This document shows, piece after piece, positions 9,412-17,303 of a stretch of DNA of 64,000 nt. The stretch lies in the NCBI RefSeq assembly GCF_048007035.1, contig NZ_CP180355.1, forward strand, positions 5,270,001-5,334,000. The letters run 5' to 3'. Numbering within the stretch: the first letter of the stretch is position 1; each line of letters opens with the position of its first letter. The translations under genes and the position numbers were made by a program. The DNA is from Imperialibacter sp963977595 (GTDB lineage Bacteria > Bacteroidota > Bacteroidia > Cytophagales > Cyclobacteriaceae). A model generated the notes under the pieces. That model worked only from the letters and a program-made list of their open reading frames with translations, was not told where the DNA came from and did no database searches.

Positions 9412-9422
9412 GGAGTCGCATG

Positions 9423-9472
9423 GCAGGCGTCGGTACGGCGAGTGGCATTTGTGGTGGGCCGTCAGACGCCGG
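9423..9472. repeat. Palindromic repeat family E, copy 1
   Basis: gcaggcgtcggtacggcgag and gccgtcagacgccgg form an imperfect inverted pair. Copies with the same ends and a varied core are at 26470-26523 (close) and 26209-26260 (degenerate). Confidence 0.55.
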
Positions 9473-9517
9473 GGTAATGAAAGAAAGGAGACGGTAGTAA
9501 CCCGCCTGCGCCAATGG

Positions 9518-9590
9518 CTTCAGCGAGCGGCCCATCTACGCTGAAAGCTTCGGCGGGCGGCCCATCTACGCTGAAAGCTTCGGCGGGCGA
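9518..9590. repeat. 30-bp tandem repeat, about 2.4 units
   Basis: The unit begins gcttcggcgggcggcccatc and ends tacgctgaaa. Units start at 9518, 9548 and 9578; the third breaks off after 13 bases. The first unit differs from the second at two bases. Confidence 0.75.
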
Positions 9591-10043
9591 GGAAGTAGGA
9601 GAGATGAGGGCAGTGTTAGAAAGAACGCTGTTTCTCACGCAATGCAAGGGAGCTCAATTCCTTAAGGTTTCAAGAACGTCAAAGCCCTGAAAGGGCGGCA
9701 TAAATCAGGAGGGCGGTGAAGCCCCATCCTGAAGATGATCGGTAACCCTGACAGGGTTTTTGAACGGGGCTTGGTGCTGGTGTGCGGATGCACCCACCGG
9801 AACGACGGAGGGATGCTGGTAAAGCCCCCAAGCCTCTTAACAATCCCTTAAACTCCCCATCAATCCCTCCTCTGAATTCCCAACCCGACCGCTCGTCAAT
9901 TTAATCGGCTTTTTTCATACCTTATGTAAGTGATTACTCAGGCTACTTCGTCTTACAGTAGCAGGTGAACCGCATGCACAATGCAGGTTGCAAGCCTGGT
10001 CGAAACAATGGAAACTAATAGTCCTACTTAAAATAATAAATGA

Positions 10044-11387
10044 ATGAAAATGGAACCAACTAGAAGAGAGTTTATAAAGAAAACCGCTGTGGCCGGATCG
10101 GTGGCGTTTGCGTTGCCTACTATCATGCCGTCAAGCGTTTTTGGTGCCAACGACCGTATCAATGCGGCTGTTTTAGGTGTAAATGGCCGGGGTAAAAGCC
10201 ATATCAAAAGCTTTATGGTGCAGGACAATGTGCAGATCACCCACCTGTGTGACCCTGACATGCCTCTTCTGAAAAAGCGCCAGGCTGAGTTCAAAGAAAC
10301 TTATAAGAAAGACGTACTCCTTGAGCAGGATGTTCGCAAGATCATCGACAACAAGGACATTGATGTGATCAGTATCGCCATGCCCAACCACTGGCATGCG
10401 TTGGCCACAATCTGGGCTTGCCAGGCTGGTAAAGACGTGTATGTAGAGAAGCCAGGCTCTCACAATATCTGGGAAGGTCGCAAGATGGTGGAAGCAGCAC
10501 ACAAGTACGACAGAATTGTGCAGCACGGCGTGCAGCTGAGAAGCTCACCGGCGATTAACAAAGCCATTGACCTGATGCGCAACGGCTATCTGGGCAAGGT
10601 ATACATGTCACGTGGCCTTGTGTTCCGCTGGAGACCAAGCATAGGCGATCAGGGATTCTCTCCGGTGCCAGAAGGCCTCGACTATGACCTGTGGACTGGC
10701 CCGGCAGGCAAGCGTGCCTTCACCAAAAACCTTGTTCACTACAACTGGCACTGGGCATGGGACTATGGCAATGGCGACGTAGGCAACCAGGGCATTCACG
10801 AAACTGACCTTTGTATGTGGGGATTGGACGTGGGACTACCTACTAAAATCACCTCCATGGGCGGTAAATTCCTTTGGGATGATGCGAAAGAGGTGCCGGA
10901 AGTGTTGACCTCAGTTTATAAGTACCCTGATGAAGGAAAGATCATCCAGTTTGAAGTGCGGCCTTGGTGTACCAATGCTGAAGACGGCGCTTCTGTGGGC
11001 AATATCTTCTATGGCGAAAAGGGCATCCTCGTGGTGGATGGCTATGATAAGTTCAAGACCTATATGGGTCAGGACAGAACACCGGGCGAATCAGGCGACG
11101 ATGGACAAGCTTCAGGCACGGGCATGGATCGTGGCGACGGTGGCACCGACGGACATTTCAAGAACTTTATCGAGGCTGTGCGCAAGCGTGACAGGTCTGT
11201 GCAAAACGGCCCCGTAGAAACTGCGCACCTTGCTTCCGGATTGGCTCACCTTGGTAATATTGCCTACAGGCTGGACCGTGTGCTGACGTTCAATCCAAGC
11301 TCTGAAACATTCGTGAACGACCCTGAAGCAGATAAAATGCTGAAGCGTAATTACAGAAAAGGGTTCGAGGTTCCTGAAATAGTGTAA
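10044..11387 (+). CDS. Gfo/Idh/MocA family oxidoreductase, Tat-exported
   Basis: 447 residues. Tat signal TRREFIKKTAVAGSVAFALP within the first 30 residues. Rossmann domain with VLGVNGRGKSHI (about 45-56), the family motif VEKPGSHN (about 137-144), then the C-terminal alpha/beta dimer domain (about 170-440) with the conserved HETDLCMWGLDV. Members oxidise or reduce sugars and related cyclic polyols with a tightly bound nicotinamide cofactor; Tat export of the folded, cofactor-loaded enzyme fits. The next gene starts within 15-30 bp on the same strand and is also Tat-exported, so the two probably act together on a periplasmic sugar. The substrate is unknown. Confidence 0.92.
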   Translation: MKMEPTRREFIKKTAVAGSVAFALPTIMPSSVFGANDRINAAVLGVNGRGKSHIKSFMVQDNVQITHLCDPDMPLLKKRQAEFKETYKKDVLLEQDVRKIIDNKDIDVISIAMPNHWHALATIWACQAGKDVYVEKPGSHNIWEGRKMVEAAHKYDRIVQHGVQLRSSPAINKAIDLMRNGYLGKVYMSRGLVFRWRPSIGDQGFSPVPEGLDYDLWTGPAGKRAFTKNLVHYNWHWAWDYGNGDVGNQGIHETDLCMWGLDVGLPTKITSMGGKFLWDDAKEVPEVLTSVYKYPDEGKIIQFEVRPWCTNAEDGASVGNIFYGEKGILVVDGYDKFKTYMGQDRTPGESGDDGQASGTGMDRGDGGTDGHFKNFIEAVRKRDRSVQNGPVETAHLASGLAHLGNIAYRLDRVLTFNPSSETFVNDPEADKMLKRNYRKGFEVPEIV

Positions 11388-11400
11388 CTGAAGAGTGCAA

Positions 11401-12294
11401 ATGGAACATCGTAACAAGATGAATACGTCACGTCGTGATTTTATTCAAAAAAGTGTTATTGCCGGAGTGGGTCTATCGTTGATAGACCCACTTATGGTAA
11501 GTGCGTTCGCCAAAAAGTCGAAAATGAAGCTTGGCCTGGTGACCTATCAGTGGGGGAAAGACTGGGATTTGCCCACCCTCATTGCCAACTGTGAGAAGAC
11601 AGGCTTATTGGGTGTCGAACTTCGTACGGAACATGCCCATGGAGTGGAGACAAGCCTTTCTGCCAGTCAGCGGGCTGACGTGAAAAAGCGTTTCGCCGAT
11701 AGCTCAGTTACCTGTCTTGGCTATGGGGCTAATTTTGACTATCACCATGCGGATCAAGCAAGGGTTCGCAAGAACATCGAAGGCACCAAGCAATATCTTC
11801 AGCTTTGCAAAGACATTGGGTCTACAGGCATCAAGGTAAAACCCAATGGCTTTCCTGATGGAGTGTCAAAAGAAAAGACCATTGCCCAGATAGCGGCCTC
11901 GTTCAATGAATGCGGCAAATTTGCAGCTGACCTCGGGCTGGTGGTGCGTGTGGAAGTTCACGGCGAGGGAACCCAGGAGCTGCCGAACATGAAGGCCATC
12001 TTTGAGCAGGTAACCGAAAAAAGCGTGAAGATATGCTGGAACTGCAACGATCAGGACCTGTGGGAACCAGGGCTGGAAGCCAACTTCAATTCTGTGAAGA
12101 AATGGTTTGGCGATACCGTACATATCCGGGAGCTGAACGTGGGTGATTACCCATACCAGCAGCTCATGAATCTGTTCAACGGAATAAAGTACGACGGCTG
12201 GCTTTTGCTCGAAGCCCGTACCGAGCCTACCGATAGGGTAGCTGCCATGAAGGAGCAGTTGCAACTCTTTAATAAGATGGTGGGGAATGTGTAA
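11401..12294 (+). CDS. Sugar phosphate isomerase/epimerase family protein (xylose isomerase-like TIM barrel), Tat-exported
   Basis: 297 residues from the ATG at 11401. An in-frame GTG at 11395 and an ATG at 11419 (MNTSRRDFIQKSVIAGVGLS) are alternatives, and the last gives the most typical Tat leader. The mature part is an AP-endonuclease-2-like TIM barrel, with LGLVTYQWGKDW at the first strand, GVELRTEHAHG, VRVEVHGEGTQE, ICWNCNDQDLWEPG and VHIRELNVGDYPYQ supplying the likely metal ligands (Glu, His, Asp/Asn). It is transcribed just behind the Gfo/Idh/MocA enzyme. Such pairs carry out successive oxidation and epimerisation or isomerisation of sugars, for example inositol-type or 3-keto sugars. 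The actual substrate is not evident. Confidence 0.88.
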   Translation: MEHRNKMNTSRRDFIQKSVIAGVGLSLIDPLMVSAFAKKSKMKLGLVTYQWGKDWDLPTLIANCEKTGLLGVELRTEHAHGVETSLSASQRADVKKRFADSSVTCLGYGANFDYHHADQARVRKNIEGTKQYLQLCKDIGSTGIKVKPNGFPDGVSKEKTIAQIAASFNECGKFAADLGLVVRVEVHGEGTQELPNMKAIFEQVTEKSVKICWNCNDQDLWEPGLEANFNSVKKWFGDTVHIRELNVGDYPYQQLMNLFNGIKYDGWLLLEARTEPTDRVAAMKEQLQLFNKMVGNV

Positions 12295-12330
12295 CTGAAG
12301 CTGCTGAACAAATGAGGTGCCTATAACAGT

Positions 12331-12360
12331 CGTCATTTCGTAGCGCAGCGGAGAAATCCC
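12331..12360. repeat. Family D short interspersed repeat (cgtcatttcg...gagaaatc), copy 1
   Basis: cgtcatttcgtagcgcagcg followed by gagaaatccc. Related copies are at 14509-14552 and, inverted, at 31593-31618. This class of 'tcatttcg...ggagaaatc' repeat is widespread in intergenic DNA of Bacteroidota. Confidence 0.6.
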
Positions 12361-12484
12361 CCAGACCTGGCAAAGAATTAATAACCCCTCTCCTCCCTCA
12401 GAGTCCCTTATCAGGAGACGCTGAGGGAGATCGTGAGATTGATGCTTCCCAAAGCGTGAGAAGACATTCGCTGTCCGTTCCCGC

Positions 12485-12581
12485 AGACTACAAAAGTTTG
12501 GTCAAACAGCTTCTGCTGGCTAACGGATTGAAATGCAGGGAATGGCTGCAATCCGGCGATCTTGCGAAACTTTTGTAGTCT
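12485..12581. repeat. MITE-like element with terminal inverted repeats (family A, copy 2)
   Basis: agactacaaaagttt (12485-12499) is inverted exactly at 12567-12581. The termini are shared with the element at 1532-1632, while the 67-bp core is different. No coding capacity. Confidence 0.6.
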
Positions 12582-12716
12582 TTTCTTCCTGCCGATACTA
12601 CTCTCGCTCAGAGTCTCTCGTAGAGGACTCTGAGCAAGGTTTGTCTATGTTTCACAAAGCGTGTGAAGACACACGCCTTAAACATCAATTTGAAATGGAT
12701 AGCGATCTGATCCAAA

Positions 12717-14330
12717 CTACCTCGCAGCCACCTTTTGAGCCGAGGTAAATTGGACAATGACGGCTCTCACCTCTTTCGCTTCGTCTGTTCTGCCCAGGGC
12801 TTCCAGCGCCGCTAGCTTTCCCCGCAGGGCTTTGTTGCGATTTTTTCGGTTGGTCAACGATTGGTTGAACTGGGTTAGTGCTTCATCCGGCCTGCTTTGT
12901 GCCAGCAGCCAATCGCCGTATTGTTCAAAAGAAGGGTAGGCAATAAATGGCGGTCCTGCATCGTAGGAGCACTCACCTTCAAGCTGTGTTGCTTTAGCGA
13001 GGCGCTCTTCCGTTAGTGCAGCATCGCCTTTAAGCTGTGCCAGCAGCGCTTCCATCTGGTGAATCACTACCTGTGTTTTTTTCAACCCTTCTTTGGTAGG
13101 TGCATACCTGGTAGGCCCTGCGCTGCACATGGCTATGCCTTCATCATTTACCAATAAACTGGCTTTGCTAAGCTGGCGGTTAAGTCCTTCAATTTCCAAT
13201 TGGATCGCTCCAACGTCTTTTTTATCGAAAGCCAGCAAGCTATTGAAAAAATGCATGGCCGACTTTTCAGAGAGCCCAAGACTGGCGTAATCCACCTGCT
13301 GGGGTATTAGTCCTTCCGGCCAGTATCCGGCCTCAATGCGCTGCTCGTTTTGCATGGTGATCAGGTAGCTCTTCGAGGCAGTGGAATCCTGATGGTAACC
13401 GATGATCTCAGCCAGCAGATCAGCCGCTTTCTGATACTCACCAGTCTGCAGGTAGCCGTAGTGCAGCCAGGCCATGGCATGATAGCCTCTTTCCTTACCG
13501 CCAAGTCCTTTTGCCTCCATCCGGTGTAAGCTCGCCTGGTAGGAGGCAATATTGGAGCTCACCACCTTGTCCCACATGCCCAGGGCCACGTAGATATGCG
13601 AAGGCATGTGCAAAGCGTGGGAGGCATCGGGCGCCACAGTAGCGTATTTATCGGCTGCGGTTAGGGCAATCTGAGCGTATTCAGGGTCGTCGTTGGCGTG
13701 AATCATGTAGTGCAAAGCACCGGGGTGGGTGGGGTTCTCTGCAATGATGCCTGCGACCACCTCAGCAGATTTGTTGAGGTTGTCCTGATTGGTGTATCCG
13801 GCCCACATAAGGCCAAGGGCGTAAAAGGCTGCCACTTCCTGGTTGTCGGGGTTAGCTTCATATACCCCGGCCATATGGTCCGCATAGCGCTGGTTGCGTT
13901 CATCGAGCTCACCTTCGCCATAGAGTATTTCTACACCTTCCCAGAAGGCAGCTTCCAGCTGATTTTCTGCCTTTGCCATCCTGGCTTCTTTGGTTTCGCC
14001 AACGGCCTGAATGACTTTGCGCCCGGCTTCGACATCTTGCAGGCCCCACAGCGCCCGGTAGTGAGTCATAGCCAGTCCCCAGTGACCCATGAGCTCGTCA
14101 GAATCGGCCTCAATGGCTTTCTGGAAGGCCTCGTTCGCATCGTCATATTCGAAGCTGTGCAGCAGCAGAAGTCCCTGGTCAAAAGAGGCGCTTGCCTTTT
14201 CAGAGATAGAGAAGCTGTGGTGGAGGTCGCCCAGTTGAGTGTCTTCACCTGAAGACGATTGCTGAGTGCACGATGCTGCGATAAGAACGAAGAGCGAGAG
14301 AGTCAGGGATATAACGGTCGGTTTTTTCAT
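12717..14330 (-). CDS. Tetratricopeptide-repeat lipoprotein
   Basis: 537 residues, ATG start. Lipoprotein signal with a lipobox at IAASC (Cys21), so it is anchored in the outer or inner membrane after processing. TPR-like helical pairs follow: FDQGLLLLHSFEYDDANEAF, ALHYMIHANDDPEYAQIAL, AWLHYGYLQTGEYQKAADLL and a C-terminal pair near QYGDWLLAQSRPDEALTQF. A histidine-rich motif (HPGALHYMIHANDD, HALHMPSHIYVALG) is typical of a family of large TPR proteins found widely in Bacteroidota and Acidobacteriota, of unknown function. It stands alone between repeat-rich intergenic regions. Confidence 0.85.
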   Translation of the reverse strand: MKKPTVISLTLSLFVLIAASCTQQSSSGEDTQLGDLHHSFSISEKASASFDQGLLLLHSFEYDDANEAFQKAIEADSDELMGHWGLAMTHYRALWGLQDVEAGRKVIQAVGETKEARMAKAENQLEAAFWEGVEILYGEGELDERNQRYADHMAGVYEANPDNQEVAAFYALGLMWAGYTNQDNLNKSAEVVAGIIAENPTHPGALHYMIHANDDPEYAQIALTAADKYATVAPDASHALHMPSHIYVALGMWDKVVSSNIASYQASLHRMEAKGLGGKERGYHAMAWLHYGYLQTGEYQKAADLLAEIIGYHQDSTASKSYLITMQNEQRIEAGYWPEGLIPQQVDYASLGLSEKSAMHFFNSLLAFDKKDVGAIQLEIEGLNRQLSKASLLVNDEGIAMCSAGPTRYAPTKEGLKKTQVVIHQMEALLAQLKGDAALTEERLAKATQLEGECSYDAGPPFIAYPSFEQYGDWLLAQSRPDEALTQFNQSLTNRKNRNKALRGKLAALEALGRTDEAKEVRAVIVQFTSAQKVAAR

Positions 14331-14705
14331 AGGATGAAGGTAATGAAAAAACGGATATGAAGTGGTTGGTTACCCTTGCCTCCTTACCATTTCGTTGATC
14401 CAGAGAGGAGCGAAAGGGGGAAGGTGTAGCGCTTCCAGTTGGGGTAGGGTAGATAAGCTTGTATTTCGCTCGCCTAAGGTGGCTGAACAGCTAGACTCTC
14501 CAATGGCACGTCATTTCGCAGTCCCGATAGCTATCGGGGCGGAGAAATCCCCCGGGTTCTGGCAGTGAGTTTTGAAGGCTGGCTACCATGGATCTGTTTT
14601 ATGTCCTGTGTTTTGTGGCAGCGGCGAGACGCCGAAATTGATCACCCAAAAGTTAGCCCGGCTGGGAGAGACTCTTGCGGATTTGGAGAGCGTATAGGGA
14701 GTTGG
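14331..14705. other. Intergenic region with a family D repeat
   Basis: 375 bp without a gene, holding family D copy 2. The rest shows nothing recognisable. Confidence 0.5.
14509..14552. repeat. Family D repeat, copy 2, with an internal perfect palindrome
   Basis: cgtcatttcgca ... ggagaaatcccc encloses cccgatagctatcggg (14523-14538), a perfect 16-bp palindrome absent from the copy at 12331. Confidence 0.6.
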
Positions 14706-15002
14706 TCAAGTCCAGAAATACTTCTTCGATTTTTTGTGTAGGCTTCGGGTATACATAAAGGTGTGGGGCGAAAATAGCAAACTAAATACACCAGCAAAGA
14801 CTAGACTAAAACCATCAAGATACCAACCTATAAAAGGGAGTAAGAACATAGCAACTGACAAAAGGTAGCCAAGTACTATGAGTGTGAATGTTAGGTATTT
14901 CACGGGGAGGAAGTACCATTGCTCTCTAAACTCGCTGTTGCCGGCTATAAACTCATCAGTGCCCGAATATTTGTTGTCGACGTCTTTATCCAGAGATTCC
15001 AT
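14706..15002 (-). CDS. Small membrane protein, two TM segments
   Basis: 98 residues, ATG start. A polar N-terminus (about 35 residues) is followed by two hydrophobic helices (about 37-57 and 62-82, e.g. LTFTLIVLGYLLSVAMFLLP) and a basic tail (RSLHKKSKKYFWT). No family recognised. It lies 59 bp behind the PIN antitoxin on the same strand, so it may be co-transcribed with the toxin-antitoxin pair, but nothing ties it to that function. Confidence 0.55.
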   Translation of the reverse strand: MESLDKDVDNKYSGTDEFIAGNSEFREQWYFLPVKYLTFTLIVLGYLLSVAMFLLPFIGWYLDGFSLVFAGVFSLLFSPHTFMYTRSLHKKSKKYFWT

Positions 15003-15061
15003 GAGGCTTAAGTCAGTTGGAGCTGCGAGAGAGTTTCCTGAAGGGTCATTGTCGTGTCTGC

Positions 15062-15211
15062 TTATTTCTTATCTGCCCACTTTCTATGCTTTTCAAGGTA
15101 GGCTTTGTACTGTTCGATGGTCATTCCTTCTGTTTCTTTTGATATTCTCTCTTTTTCCTTCCTGAAGAAGCTGACCGTATCGAATTGCTTTTCTTTAATC
15201 TTTGTCTCCAT
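15062..15211 (-). CDS. Small antitoxin of a PIN-type toxin-antitoxin pair
   Basis: 49 residues, ATG at 15211, TAA at 15062-15064. It opens METKIKEKQFDTVSFFRKEK and continues with ETEGMTIEQYKAYLEKH, a charged, mostly helical peptide of the kind found next to Bacteroidota PIN toxins (pattern 'K.FD.v.fFR..k..I..e..gM...e...yl'). Its start overlaps the end of the PIN gene by 17 bp, so the pair is translationally coupled with the toxin first, the reverse of the usual VapBC order. The likely role is to bind and block the PIN active site and perhaps to repress the promoter. Confidence 0.75.
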   Translation of the reverse strand: METKIKEKQFDTVSFFRKEKERISKETEGMTIEQYKAYLEKHRKWADKK

Positions 15212-15662
15212 AATTGACAATTTCTTTTGGTGAACGAATGTCCAGTAGGCCTAGACCGTTTTTAATGTTGATTGAGTTATAGCCCCTGATTCTAAATACG
15301 TTAACAATATGCTTAAAATTCCAACTCACCAGATAATTAACTTTACACAGTGTCGCAGTAGCGATATGCAAACAATCATCATAGCTCGTTCTTCCAACAA
15401 CCTTTTCGTTGATGTATTGGTCGGCGAGCACGAAGCTTTCTCCAGTAATTTGAACTAGCTCAATATTACTCTGCGGCAAATGCTGGAAGTGAGTTCTTAC
15501 TTGCTCAGGGGCATTTTCTAATTCTGCTATGGTCAAGTCAGAATAGACGCAGATGATCTCTCCGTTCTCGACCATGCCGAAAAGTTTTTCTGTTTCCATT
15601 TGGAACTCTTCGTCATAAATTCCGCCAAAAACGGACGTATCAAAATAGAGCCTTGGTTTCAC
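15195..15662 (-). CDS. PIN domain ribonuclease toxin (VapC-like)
   Basis: 155 residues with a GTG start at 15662; an in-frame TAA lies just upstream and there is no ATG. The PIN fold residues are visible: Asp8 in LYFDTS, Glu47 in TIAELEN, Asp96 in SYDDCLHIATA, and the subfamily motif SWNFKHI, which replaces the fourth acidic residue with Asn. PIN toxins are Mg-dependent endoribonucleases that cleave tRNA, rRNA or mRNA. The partner antitoxin is the overlapping 49-residue gene downstream. Length and motifs look intact, so activity is expected. Confidence 0.85.
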   Translation of the reverse strand: MKPRLYFDTSVFGGIYDEEFQMETEKLFGMVENGEIICVYSDLTIAELENAPEQVRTHFQHLPQSNIELVQITGESFVLADQYINEKVVGRTSYDDCLHIATATLCKVNYLVSWNFKHIVNVFRIRGYNSINIKNGLGLLDIRSPKEIVNYGDKD

Positions 15663-15834
15663 AACTTGAATTTAATGATTTCAACTTTGATAGTTAGCAT
15701 TTCTAAACTACAAACAGGTTTTTGTTGATGAATATTAGCTGTCTAGTGCCCACTTGGCGCTGGTTCTCTCGTAGAAGATGCTTCCCTCTTCCTCCAAATA
15801 TTTTTTATCTTACCTCCCCCAATCACTCAATGCC

Positions 15835-17022
15835 ATGAAACAACTCACCCGATGCCTGCTGATCTGCTTTCTTTCAGTTCATCTGTCTTTAGCCCAAAAG
15901 CCAGACTTCATTCTCAGCCAACAGCTCATCTTCCCTCCACAGTCCGAGCATACGCATGGTAGTAGCCTGGTGCTCCTACCCAATGGCGATAAGCTGGCAG
16001 TCTGGTTTCAGGGGAGCGGTGAACGCACAGCCGATGATGTGCGACTGATGGGTGCGAGGCTAAAAAAGGGCTCAAGAACCTGGACAACGCCGTTCCTTAT
16101 GGCAGACACACCGGGCTTGCCAGATTGTAACCCGGTGCTGTTCCTGAACGGAAGCGGGAAGCTTTTCCTCGTATGGATAACCGTGCAGGCCCATCGCTGG
16201 GAGCATTCTATTTTACGGTTTCGCACCTCTACTCACTACAATACTGACGGCGCTCCGCAGTGGGACTGGCAGGACAATATCCTGCTCGCTCCGGGAGAAG
16301 CCTTTGCCACGGAGGTCGCTACCAAATTCAAAGACCTGCCGGACAACCCGGCTGGCTGGGCGGAGTATGCACTGTCGTACGACAGAATGATCATAGAAGC
16401 CAGCAAAGACGAACGCAAAACCAGCGTCGGCTGGATGACCCGCATCAAGCCGCTGATACTGCCCAATGGTCGCATTCTGCTGCCTCTTTATTCCGACGGC
16501 TTCAATATGTCGCTGGCAGCTATTTCGGACGATGATGGCGCTACCTGGAGAGCCAGTCTGCCTATTGTGGGTCGTGGGCCGATACAGCCTGCTTTGGCGC
16601 AGAAAGAAAACGGCGACATCGTCGCCCTGATGCGGGACAGTGGCGATTCACCTTCAAGGGTGCATAAAAGCGTGTCAACAGATGGCGGGGAGTCGTGGAG
16701 TGCAACGGTGAAAACCGACATGCCCAACACTGCCAGCGTAGAATTGCTGAAGCTGAAGGATGGCAAGTGGGCTTTTCTGGGTAATGATATTGACGATGGC
16801 CGTTACCGGGTGAGCCTTTACCTGTCGGACGACGAAGGCGAGACCTGGAAGTGGAAGGTGCGCCTTGAAGACCATGAGAAAGGCGATGACAGGAGCTACT
16901 CGTACCCCTGTCTGGTTCAGGATGATAAAGGCTTGTTGCACATAACCTATTCGTCCCGTACCAGCGAGACTGAGAAGTCGATCAAATATGTGGTAGTGGA
17001 TCCTGTGAAGGTGGTGAGGTAA
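15835..17022 (+). CDS. Exo-alpha-sialidase family protein (BNR repeat-like domain)
   Basis: 395 residues from the ATG at 15835 (MKQLTRCLLICFLSVHLSLA, a good signal peptide); the frame extends 19 codons upstream, but that part has no leader character. A sialidase-superfamily propeller covers the mature protein: PQSEHTHGSSLVLLPNG, an Asp-box-like SDDDGATWRASLP, STDGGESWSATV and SDDEGETWKWKV. VFLNGSGKLFLVW and the closing SYPCLVQDDKGLLHITYSS are typical of the BNR_2 sialidase-like family. The catalytic Arg triad could not be confirmed, so the substrate may be something other than sialic acid. Exported to the periplasm or surface. Confidence 0.85.
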   Translation: MKQLTRCLLICFLSVHLSLAQKPDFILSQQLIFPPQSEHTHGSSLVLLPNGDKLAVWFQGSGERTADDVRLMGARLKKGSRTWTTPFLMADTPGLPDCNPVLFLNGSGKLFLVWITVQAHRWEHSILRFRTSTHYNTDGAPQWDWQDNILLAPGEAFATEVATKFKDLPDNPAGWAEYALSYDRMIIEASKDERKTSVGWMTRIKPLILPNGRILLPLYSDGFNMSLAAISDDDGATWRASLPIVGRGPIQPALAQKENGDIVALMRDSGDSPSRVHKSVSTDGGESWSATVKTDMPNTASVELLKLKDGKWAFLGNDIDDGRYRVSLYLSDDEGETWKWKVRLEDHEKGDDRSYSYPCLVQDDKGLLHITYSSRTSETEKSIKYVVVDPVKVVR

Positions 17023-17072
17023 ACTGGGATCAATCTGTATTTCTGGGGATCGAATGTTTCGTTTGTGGTTAA

Positions 17073-17126
17073 ATAAAAAAGCAAAACTGGTTCAATGCGT
17101 CCCGCTTGGACCTTTTGCTTTTTTAT
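17073..17126. terminator. Bidirectional intrinsic terminator-like hairpin
   Basis: ataaaaaagcaaaactgg... pairs with ...ttggaccttttgctttttt, giving a hairpin with an A-tract on one side and a T-tract on the other, 50 bp behind the sialidase-like gene. It could stop transcription from both directions between the two convergent genes. Confidence 0.65.
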
Positions 17127-17186
17127 GACCACTTTGGATATTGGGTTTAAAGGCTATTCCCCAGATTTTCCGCTTGATCCGTAAAC

Positions 17187-17207
17187 TGGCATGTGAGACA
17201 CACGCCA
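17187..17207. repeat. Family C palindrome
   Basis: tggcatgtgagacacacgcca, an almost perfect palindrome. It is the intact counterpart of the site split by the IS element at 20891. A 14-bp perfect palindrome (ccgcaggcctgcgg) lies at 17249-17262. Confidence 0.55.
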
Positions 17208-17303
17208 GAACGATGGCGAAGTAAGCTGCAAGCTTAATAGAAGTGAACCCGCAGGCCTGCGGCGCAACTCGCTACTCTAGCAGGTGAGCGTGAGATAATA
17301 CTA

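Larger units (their letters stand above)
9412..10043. other. Repeat-dense intergenic region
   Basis: 632 bp without a gene. Contents: palindromic repeat family E copy 1 (9423-9472), a 30-bp tandem repeat (9518-9590), small dyads of the ccctgaaaggg and aaccctgacagggttt type (around 9688-9760), then AT-rich DNA before the oxidoreductase gene, including a weak TAccTTAt-like -7 element near 9938. Confidence 0.5.
12295..12716. other. Repeat-dense intergenic region between convergent genes
   Basis: 422 bp with no gene. In order: family D repeat (12331-12360); a dyad ccctcagagtc...gacgctgaggg (12393-12428); MITE-like element A2 (12485-12581); a perfect dyad gctcagagtc/gactctgagc (12606-12635); family C palindrome (12659-12677). 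The dyads may also serve as bidirectional terminators. Confidence 0.6.

Noticed and set aside
9372..9590. Possible CRISPR-like array
   Set aside because: Units are contiguous with no spacers; the arrays are simple tandem repeats.
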